A DNA stretch of 64,000 nt, taken from positions 1,368,356-1,432,355 of the forward strand of contig NZ_CP060140.1 in NCBI RefSeq assembly GCF_022376295.1, given 5' to 3'. A program made the translations under genes and the position numbers. Below the pieces are notes generated by a model. It saw nothing but the letters and a program-made list of their open reading frames with translations. It made no database searches and was not told the origin of the DNA. Origin of the DNA: Nodularia sphaerocarpa UHCC 0038 (GTDB lineage Bacteria > Cyanobacteriota > Cyanobacteriia > Cyanobacteriales > Nostocaceae). Below, piece after piece: positions 45,433-51,369 of the stretch (its first letter is position 1; each line of letters starts with the position of its first letter).

Positions 45433-45457
45433 CTCTGCGACTCTGCGCCTCTGCGTG
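45433..45457. repeat. CTCTGCGCCTCTGCG-type dispersed repeat
   Basis: The 25 bases match 22254-22278 and 58176-58200 with one difference. This is one of the most frequent small repeats of the window. It lies between arsJ and ACR3. Confidence 0.85.
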
Positions 45458-45521
45458 CAATAAATCTTGATTCAGCAACGCCCCTATATCCCCCAATTCC
45501 TGCAAAGAGCAATTTAGATAA

Positions 45522-46670
45522 ATGACTCCAAATCAACAAAACAATCAAGCCCCAGTACAAGCCGGGAGTAATCTCAGTTTTTTTGAGAAATACCTCACCG
45601 TTTGGGTCTTTTTGTGCATCTTAGCAGGAATTGCACTAGGGAGACTATTTCCTGGGGTGGCGGTGGCGCTGGATGCAATGAGTATTTATCAAGTATCAAT
45701 TCCCATTGCAGTATGTCTGTTTTTCATGATGTACCCAATCATGGTAAAAATTGACTTTACCCAAGCTGTTAACGCTGTCCGCGCCCCCAAACCTGTAATT
45801 CTCACCTTAGTCGTAAACTGGTTAATTAAACCATTCACAATGGTCGCATTTTCGCAGTTTTTCTTGGGTTGGTTATTTCGTCCATTCATTACAGGTACAG
45901 AATTAATTCGTGGTAACGAAGTAGAAATAGCAAATTCCTACATTGCTGGGACAATTTTATTAGGAATTGCTCCTTGTACGGCAATGGTATTGATGTGGGG
46001 ATATCTTTCCTACGGGAATCAGGGACATACTTTGGTGATGGTGGCAGTTAATTCTCTGCTGATGCTGTTTTTGTATGCACCTTTGGGCAGATGGTTATTA
46101 GCAGCCAATGATTTAATAGTGCCTTGGCAAACTATAGTTTTATCGGTGGTAATTTATGTTGGCTTGCCGTTACTAGCAGGAATGTACAGCCGTTACTGGA
46201 TTTTCAAACACAAAGGTAGAGAATGGTTTGAAAGGCGATTTATCAAGTATCTCACTCCAGTTTCGATTACCGCCCTGCTCATTACTTTGGTGTTATTATT
46301 TGCCTTTAAGGGGGAAGTTATTGTTAATAATCCCTTACACATTTTATTAATTGCTGTCCCATTATTTATTCAAACTAATTTCATTTTCTTAATTAGTTAT
46401 GTGGCAGCATTAAAGTTGAATATATCTTATGAAGATGCCGCACCGGCAGCATTAATTGGAGCTAGTAATCACTTTGAAGTGGCGATCGCTACGGCTGTAA
46501 TGTTGTTTGGCTTAAATTCTGGTGCAGCACTGGCGACAGTAGTAGGCGTTTTAATCGAAGTCCCAGTGATGTTGATGCTGGTTGAAGTTTGTAAGCGCAC
46601 GGCTGCTTGGTTCCCCAGGGAACCGCAAAAGGCTACATTAAAAGATCCACGTTGTATTAGTAGTTTTTAA
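45522..46670 (+). CDS. acr3: ACR3-family arsenite efflux permease
   Basis: The 382-residue protein has ten predicted helices. The family signature lies around the essential C152 in GIAPCTAMVLMWGYLSYGNQG, with LIGASNHFEVAIATAVMLFGLNSGAALATVVGVLIEVPVML in the ninth/tenth helices. ACR3 exports arsenite using the proton gradient. There is no arsenate reductase gene in the window, so arsenite would come from a reductase elsewhere or from the environment. It is the last gene of the arsenic group. Confidence 0.94.
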   Translation: MTPNQQNNQAPVQAGSNLSFFEKYLTVWVFLCILAGIALGRLFPGVAVALDAMSIYQVSIPIAVCLFFMMYPIMVKIDFTQAVNAVRAPKPVILTLVVNWLIKPFTMVAFSQFFLGWLFRPFITGTELIRGNEVEIANSYIAGTILLGIAPCTAMVLMWGYLSYGNQGHTLVMVAVNSLLMLFLYAPLGRWLLAANDLIVPWQTIVLSVVIYVGLPLLAGMYSRYWIFKHKGREWFERRFIKYLTPVSITALLITLVLLFAFKGEVIVNNPLHILLIAVPLFIQTNFIFLISYVAALKLNISYEDAAPAALIGASNHFEVAIATAVMLFGLNSGAALATVVGVLIEVPVMLMLVEVCKRTAAWFPREPQKATLKDPRCISSF

Positions 46671-46840
46671 ATGTCAAATAAATGTTTTGTTCGTAGTGAG
46701 CGATTTATCGCTCTCTTCCAAGGTTTTCAAGGGCTATATCTGACACGGCTAAAATAAATGGTGGATAAATACAGCAGTTGATAGATAAATATAGATAAAT
46801 ATTATCCACCCTTATTTTTAAGGACTTTGATGAATTTAGG

Positions 46841-46919
46841 CGTAGGTTGCCGAAAGCATAAACCAACACCAACAATCTTGGGTTTCGTTGGGTTTCCCAA
46901 AGCCTCAACCCAACCTACG
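46841..46919. repeat. GTAGGTTG-bounded inverted-repeat element, copy 1
   Basis: A 79-bp element is bounded by CGTAGGTTG and CAACCTACG, with internal GGTTT/AAACC and CCCAAC/GTTGGG pairings. The related, longer element at 63246-63389 shares the GTAGGTTGGGTTG/CAACCCAACCTAC ends and a TTGCCGAAGGCATAACCCAAC-like middle. It has no coding capacity. It resembles a MITE or REP-like element. Confidence 0.7.
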
Positions 46920-46979
46920 AATATTTTATTTTTTCACAGTAATAAAACAGCATTAGGTTGCGACTTAACCCCAAAATCA

Positions 46980-47009
46980 AAAGCGCCCTCCCATTTGGAA
47001 GAGCGCTTT
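46980..47009 (-). terminator. psbA terminator hairpin
   Basis: AAAGCGC (46980-46986) and GCGCTTT (47003-47009) with an inner CTCC/GGA pairing lie 35 bp behind the psbA stop. On the minus strand the stem ends in TTTTGATTTT. Confidence 0.75.
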
Positions 47010-47043
47010 GAATTCGCAGAGAAGTTATTGTTGTCTCAAATAA

Positions 47044-48126
47044 TTAACCGTTGATTGCAGGTGCGCTCAAAGCAACAGGAGCAACATCAGCAGCAGCCAA
47101 GTCTAGGGGGAAGTTGTGAGCGTTACGCTCGTGCATTACTTCCATACCCAAGTTAGCGCGGTTGATTACGTCAGCCCAGGTAGCAATAACACGACCTTGA
47201 GAATCAATTACTGATTGGTTGAAGTTGAAACCGTTCAAGTTGAAAGCCATTGTGCTGATACCCAAAGCGGTAAACCAGATACCGATTACAGGCCAAGCAG
47301 CCAAGAAGAAGTGAAGTGAACGGCTGTTGTTGAAAGAAGCGTATTGGAAGATTAACCGACCGAAGTAGCCGTGGGCTGCAACGATATTGTAGGTTTCTTC
47401 TTCTTGTCCGAACTTGTAACCGTAGTTTTGTGATTCGGTTTCGGTTGTTTCACGTACCAAGGAGGATGTCACCAAGGAACCGTGCATTGCGGAGAACAAA
47501 GAACCACCGAAGACACCAGCTACACCCAACATATGGAAGGGGTGCATCAAGATGTTGTGTTCTGCTTGGAACACAATCATGAAGTTGAAGGTTCCTGAAA
47601 TACCCAAAGGCATACCGTCAGAGAATGAACCTTGTCCAATTGGGTAGATTAAGAATACTGCTGTAGCAGAAGCCAAAGGCGCAGAGTAAGCTACACAGAT
47701 CCAAGGACGCATACCCAAGCGGTAAGATAGTTCCCACTGACGACCTAAGTAGCAAGCGCAACCGATCAAGAAGTGGAAAATTACCAGTTGGTAAGGACCG
47801 CCGTTGTACAACCACTCATCTAAGGAAGCTGCTTCCCAGATGGGGTAGAAGTGCAAGCCGATAGCGTTAGAAGAAGGAACAACTGCACCAGAGATGATGT
47901 TGTTTCCGTAAATCAATGAACCAGCTACTGGTTCACGGATACCGTCGATGTCTACTGGAGGTGCTGCAACGAAAGCGATAATGAAGCAAGTTGTAGCAGC
48001 TAGTAGGGTTGGAATCATCAGAACGCCGAACCAACCGATGTAAATGCGGTTGTCGGTGCTGGTGATCCACTCGCAGAAGCGATCCCATACGTTGGCGCTT
48101 TGGCGCTGTTGTAAGGTTGTGGTCAT
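47044..48126 (-). CDS. psbA: Photosystem II D1 protein, Q130 form
   Basis: The 360-residue D1 reaction-centre protein binds P680, pheophytin, QB and the Mn4CaO5 cluster. I can place D170, E189, H190, H198, H215 and S264 at their usual numbers. The C-terminal extension after A344 is the 16 residues removed by CtpA. Position 130 is Gln (YLGRQWELSY), the D1:1 or low-light type; high-light D1:2 forms have Glu. Nostocales normally carry several psbA copies. The leader holds a stem-loop (48160-48185), and a hairpin terminator follows. Confidence 0.98.
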   Translation of the reverse strand: MTTTLQQRQSANVWDRFCEWITSTDNRIYIGWFGVLMIPTLLAATTCFIIAFVAAPPVDIDGIREPVAGSLIYGNNIISGAVVPSSNAIGLHFYPIWEAASLDEWLYNGGPYQLVIFHFLIGCACYLGRQWELSYRLGMRPWICVAYSAPLASATAVFLIYPIGQGSFSDGMPLGISGTFNFMIVFQAEHNILMHPFHMLGVAGVFGGSLFSAMHGSLVTSSLVRETTETESQNYGYKFGQEEETYNIVAAHGYFGRLIFQYASFNNSRSLHFFLAAWPVIGIWFTALGISTMAFNLNGFNFNQSVIDSQGRVIATWADVINRANLGMEVMHERNAHNFPLDLAAADVAPVALSAPAING

Positions 48127-48159
48127 GTTTTTATGATTGCGGTTATTTATGTATGTATG

Positions 48160-48185
48160 AGACAGATGCGTTTGCGTTTCTGTCT
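48160..48185 (-). promoter_or_regulatory. Stem-loop in the psbA 5' leader
   Basis: AGACAGA (48160-48166) and TCTGTCT (48179-48185) form a 7-bp stem around a 12-nt loop, 34 bp upstream of the psbA ATG. A direct repeat TGTAAAGTA lies just upstream (about 48193-48212). It may influence mRNA stability or translation in light; I could not assign the promoter. Confidence 0.4.
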
Positions 48186-48288
48186 ATGAAATTACTTTAC
48201 ACTACTTTACAAATGTTTAGCAAGTAAATTAATATTAGCAAAAATTATACATATAGTTAGTTTTACTTATCAGTAATATTTAGACAAA

Positions 48289-48355
48289 TTTATCTGTGTT
48301 TATCTGTGTAGCCTACGGCAAGCCGCTAACGCGTCTACATCTGTGGATAATTAAT
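48289..48355. repeat. Inverted copy of the CCACAGATG repeat, split by a 28-bp insertion
   Basis: Read on the minus strand, the repeat goes TTAATTATCCACAGATG, then about 28 foreign bases (TAGACGCGTTAGCGGCTTGC and onward), then ACACAGATAAACACAGATAA. Compared with 37444-37487 the insertion is clean. The inserted piece itself contains the GCGTTAGCGG / GCCTACGG words seen elsewhere in the window. Confidence 0.75.
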
Positions 48356-48522
48356 TCTTTCTTCTAAACACGCCATGAAAATCTGGTTCTGACGGTAAGC
48401 GCAGCTATGCCGCAAATATCATGTAAATGTAGTGAATATTACGCCCTGGGTAGGATACAAATCACGACAATATATATAAGGCTAGGATATGTGCTTTATA
48501 TAATTTTTGTCTAATCTACTTA

Positions 48523-49569
48523 ATGCCTGTGATTTATCAACAAGCTGAAAAGTTGCTCAAAACTCAACAGGGAAAAGCAGCAGGTGAAGGTTATAGATTT
48601 AGCTGGTTTGACTGGCTTTGTTTGTGGTATCCTCCTGGTTGGCTGGTTTTATTGAACCGCCACTGGCAACACTATCACACTGATCCTGATGGTTGGAATT
48701 GGGTAGAATATGGATTATTTTTAGTTCCAGGTGGATTTTACTTAGCTCTGCTCATTCGATGGTTGCGTTTGGGATGTCGTTCACCAAGTCAAGAAGTTGA
48801 TGAATATAATCCTCAGTATCAGAAAGCTTTTCGGGAAGAAATTCTGGCTTTCATAGTTCAATGTTATTTTCGGGCAGAATTGCAACAAATTCATAACTTA
48901 CCGCCACAAAGTCCTGTAATTGTAGCAATGAACCATGCAGGGATGTGTTTTCCTTGGGACTTTATCACTTTAGGTTATTTATTAAGTCAAGCCCAAGGTT
49001 GGGAGGTGCAACCCCTAGCCAGTGAAGCACTATTTGAGCATCCTTGGATGAGTTGGTGGCTACCACCTAAATGGTCACAGGTTTTAGGGGCTGTGCGCGC
49101 CCAGAGGGGTGATTTTGAAAAAGCGATTGTTCAAGGTAAAACTGTGCTATACGCACCGGAAGGAGTTCGTGGACCGCTTAAAGGTTGGAGTCAACGCTAT
49201 CAATTACAAAAATTTGATGTGAGTTTTATGCAACTGAGCGATCGCTATCATATTCCGATTCTCCCAGTTTTGTGCATTGGTAGCGAATCTTTGCATCCTT
49301 GGACAGTCAACCTCAAGAAATTGCAACGACTATTTAAATTACCCTTCTTGCCCATATCGCCATTAATGATTATATTGCTCATATTTCCCTCAATGGGAGT
49401 CTGGGCAATGAGAACTCGCCTACATTACTTTATTCAACCTGTAGAAAAAGTCAACTCAGTTCAAGGACGTGCAGCAAATTATCAACAAGTACAGCAACTG
49501 CGAGAAAAACTCCAAATTCAAATTATGGCGTTGTTATCTCACGCAGAGGCGCAGAGACGCAGAGAGTAG
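48523..49569 (+). CDS. PlsC-like lysophospholipid acyltransferase
   Basis: The 348-residue membrane-associated protein has the acyltransferase motifs NHAGMCFPWDF (about 145-155, a longer-spaced variant of the HX4D motif) and YAPEGVRGPLKG (EGxR-like, about 206-217), then HIPILPVLCIG. Hydrophobic stretches lie at about 55-80 and 285-305. It probably acylates lysophosphatidate or another lipid acceptor; substrate unknown. The last ten codons (SHAEAQRRRE) and the stop come from a dispersed CTCTGCG-type repeat, so the ancestral C-terminus was probably different. Confidence 0.75.
   Translation: MPVIYQQAEKLLKTQQGKAAGEGYRFSWFDWLCLWYPPGWLVLLNRHWQHYHTDPDGWNWVEYGLFLVPGGFYLALLIRWLRLGCRSPSQEVDEYNPQYQKAFREEILAFIVQCYFRAELQQIHNLPPQSPVIVAMNHAGMCFPWDFITLGYLLSQAQGWEVQPLASEALFEHPWMSWWLPPKWSQVLGAVRAQRGDFEKAIVQGKTVLYAPEGVRGPLKGWSQRYQLQKFDVSFMQLSDRYHIPILPVLCIGSESLHPWTVNLKKLQRLFKLPFLPISPLMIILLIFPSMGVWAMRTRLHYFIQPVEKVNSVQGRAANYQQVQQLREKLQIQIMALLSHAEAQRRRE
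49540..49564. repeat. CTCTGCGCCTCTGCG-type repeat, inverted, inside the acyltransferase 3' end
   Basis: CACGCAGAGGCGCAGAGACG and the next five bases are the reverse complement of the 22254-22278 element with one difference. It encodes the C-terminal HAEAQRRRE. A second CTCTGCG/GCGTACC patch follows to about 49650. Confidence 0.85.
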
Positions 49570-49646
49570 GAGTGAGAAAAACTCTGCGTACCTACCCTGC
49601 GGGAACGCCTAAAGGCGAATGCGTTTTCCTTAGCGTACCTCTGCGT

Positions 49647-50360
49647 TTAATCTAAAGAAGAAGTGCCGAAACGGTAGCCTTTGCCGTAAACAGTATGAAT
49701 TAGTGGAGTTTCTTTGCCTACTTCAATTTTACGCCGCAATAGGCGAATTAATGCGGCTATGACGTTACTATTGGGTTGTTCGTTATCTTGCTGCCAAAGA
49801 TTTTGCAGAATTTGGGCATGAGTTAGCAAATGTCCCGTATTTTCCATAAAGTATTGTAGCAGCTGACTTTCTTTTTGAGATAATTCAATAATTCGCCCTT
49901 GGCGATAGGCTACTTGGTTTTCACTATCAAGTTCTAAATCAGCTACTGTCAGCCTTCCAGTTGTGGTTTCATGACTGGGAGAACTCGAACGACGTAATAA
50001 AGCCCGAACTCGTGCTAATAGTTCCCGCAGTTCAAAGGGTTTTACTAAATAGTCATCCGCACCCGCATCTAAACCTTCTACTCGGTCATCTAGGGTATCT
50101 TTGGCTGTGAGAAATAGTACAGGTGTGGCTTTACCTTGGCGGCGCAATTCCTGACAAATCTCTAAACCTGTTTTTCCGGGTAGCATCCAATCTAAAATCA
50201 ATAAATCATAAGTACCCATTGCTACAAATTCGCTACCAGTTGCACCATCATAAGCCATATCCACGCTGTAACCCTCGCGCTTTAACACGCGACTTAGGGG
50301 GTCTGTTAGTTCTACTTCATCATCAACTAATAAAATTCTCATGCTCCTTGAGGTAAGCAA
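49647..50360 (-). CDS. OmpR/PhoB-family response regulator
   Basis: An N-terminal receiver (from MRILLVDDE; phosphoacceptor Asp in LLILDWMLPGKTG; conserved Lys in DDYLVKPFELREL) is joined to a winged-helix DNA-binding domain (about 130-230, LTHAQILQNLWQ, NVIAALIRLLRRKI, YGKGYRF). It resembles RppA-type regulators of cyanobacteria. The frame opens with MLTSRS; the natural start may be M7 (50342), although the AGGAG lies only one base from it. No sensor kinase is adjacent. It is divergent from hisG with only 21 bp between the starts. Confidence 0.88.
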   Translation of the reverse strand: MLTSRSMRILLVDDEVELTDPLSRVLKREGYSVDMAYDGATGSEFVAMGTYDLLILDWMLPGKTGLEICQELRRQGKATPVLFLTAKDTLDDRVEGLDAGADDYLVKPFELRELLARVRALLRRSSSPSHETTTGRLTVADLELDSENQVAYRQGRIIELSQKESQLLQYFMENTGHLLTHAQILQNLWQQDNEQPNSNVIAALIRLLRRKIEVGKETPLIHTVYGKGYRFGTSSLD

Positions 50361-50381
50361 TCAAGATATTCTGCTATATAA

Positions 50382-51047
50382 ATGAACTACCAAAAAAAAA
50401 TGTTAACTGTTGCTTTGCCGAAAGGGGAATTACTCAAAAATAGCATCCGCCTGTTAAAGTCTGTAGGATTGGATTTTAGCGCTTTTTTAGATTCAGGAAC
50501 TCGCCAACTGCAAATTCTTGATGCTAGCGGACAAGCAAAAGGACTGTTGGTGCGGGGGCATGATGTGCCTGTATATGTAGAATATGGTCAGGCTCAGTTG
50601 GGAATTATTGGTTACGATGTGCTACGGGAGAAAAAGCCGCAAGTTGCACATTTAGTTGATTTACAGTTTGGTCATTGTCGAATGTCAGTGGCTGTAAAAG
50701 CTTCTAGTGCCTATAAATCACCTTTAGATTTGCCGCCTCATGGTCGAGTTGCTTCTAAGTATGTCAATTCCGCTCGTGAATATTTCCATAGTTTGGATCT
50801 ACCTATAGAAATTGTACCTTTGTATGGTTCTGTGGAATTAGGTCCCATTACAGGAATGTCAGAAGCAATTGTCGATATAGTTTCTACGGGGCGGACTTTG
50901 AGCGAAAATGGTTTAGTGGAAATTACGACCTTGTATGAAAGTACGGCGCGGTTGATTGGTCATCCTCTGAGTTATCGTCTCAATACAGGTAATATGCATC
51001 AATTTGTTGAACAACTGCGTCTGGAAGCTTCTTTAACTGCTGTTTAA
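50382..51047 (+). CDS. hisG: ATP phosphoribosyltransferase, short form
   Basis: HisG catalyses the first step of histidine synthesis, joining ATP and PRPP. The 221-residue protein has MLTVALPKGELLKNSIRLLKSVG, LGIIGYDVLRE, and the PRPP-binding DIVSTGRTLSENGL. The C-terminal regulatory domain of long HisG is missing, so a HisZ subunit encoded elsewhere is expected. M7 (50400), after a run of nine A, is an alternative start that matches most homologues. A strong hairpin follows. Confidence 0.93.
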   Translation: MNYQKKMLTVALPKGELLKNSIRLLKSVGLDFSAFLDSGTRQLQILDASGQAKGLLVRGHDVPVYVEYGQAQLGIIGYDVLREKKPQVAHLVDLQFGHCRMSVAVKASSAYKSPLDLPPHGRVASKYVNSAREYFHSLDLPIEIVPLYGSVELGPITGMSEAIVDIVSTGRTLSENGLVEITTLYESTARLIGHPLSYRLNTGNMHQFVEQLRLEASLTAV

Positions 51048-51057
51048 CTGCAAAAAC

Positions 51058-51084
51058 CTCCAGAATGTCTAAATCATTCTGGAG
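51058..51084 (+). terminator. Hairpin behind hisG
   Basis: CTCCAGAATG (51058-51067) and CATTCTGGAG (51075-51084) are perfect 10-bp arms around a 7-nt loop, 10 bp behind the hisG stop. No T-run follows, so termination strength is uncertain. Confidence 0.6.
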
Positions 51085-51164
51085 TGGTGACAAGTGCCTC
51101 TCAGACATAATTCAATACGGTTCAGTTAAGGACAGGACTGACCCAAAATTAAGATATAAATAAC

Positions 51165-51202
51165 CACGTTGGCGCTAGCCTCTCCCTTTGGGAGAAGGAC
51201 AC
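51165..51202. repeat. 38-bp dispersed repeat, copy 2 (inverted)
   Basis: The sequence is identical to the reverse complement of 5770-5807 over all 38 bases, starting CACGTTGGCGCTAGCCTC. Confidence 0.9.
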
Positions 51203-51321
51203 AAAGGAAAGAGGGTTTTAAAGAGTTTTTGCATAAGTTATGAAGGGTTTTTAGCTCTAACTGAAGCGTATTGAGACATAACTCACCTTTCATCTTGTTA
51301 CACTAGAAATGGTAAAACTTG

Positions 51322-51359
51322 TTTTTTTTAATTTTTTTTTAATTTTTTTTAATTTTTTT
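51322..51359. other. Regularly spaced T-tract ladder
   Basis: Four T runs of 8, 9, 8 and 7 bases, each separated by AA, begin at 51322, 51332, 51343 and 51353, a period of 10-11 bp. The ladder ends ten bases before the histidine kinase ATG. Confidence 0.85.
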
Positions 51360-51369
51360 ATAAAACCTG

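Larger units (their letters stand above)
46671..47043. other. Convergent acr3 / psbA intergenic region
   Basis: The 373 bp contain partial ACAGATAAAT-type repeat sequence, a GTAGGTTG inverted-repeat element (46841-46919) and the psbA terminator (46980-47009). I see no gene. Confidence 0.6.
48127..48522. other. Divergent psbA / acyltransferase intergenic region
   Basis: The 396 bp hold the psbA leader and promoter on the left, an interrupted dispersed repeat (48289-48355) in the middle, and the acyltransferase promoter region on the right, with TATATATAAG at 48471-48480. Confidence 0.5.
51048..51369. other. Intergenic region between hisG and the histidine kinase
   Basis: The 322 bp hold the hisG hairpin (51058-51084), the 38-bp repeat (51165-51202) and the T-tract ladder (51322-51359) right before the kinase ATG. 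Confidence 0.6.

Noticed and set aside
48429..48442. NtcA site GTAGTGAATATTAC upstream of the acyltransferase
   Set aside because: The GTA-N8-TAC core is present, but no -10 element lies at the usual 22-23 bp distance, and such a core is expected by chance several times in 64 kb.
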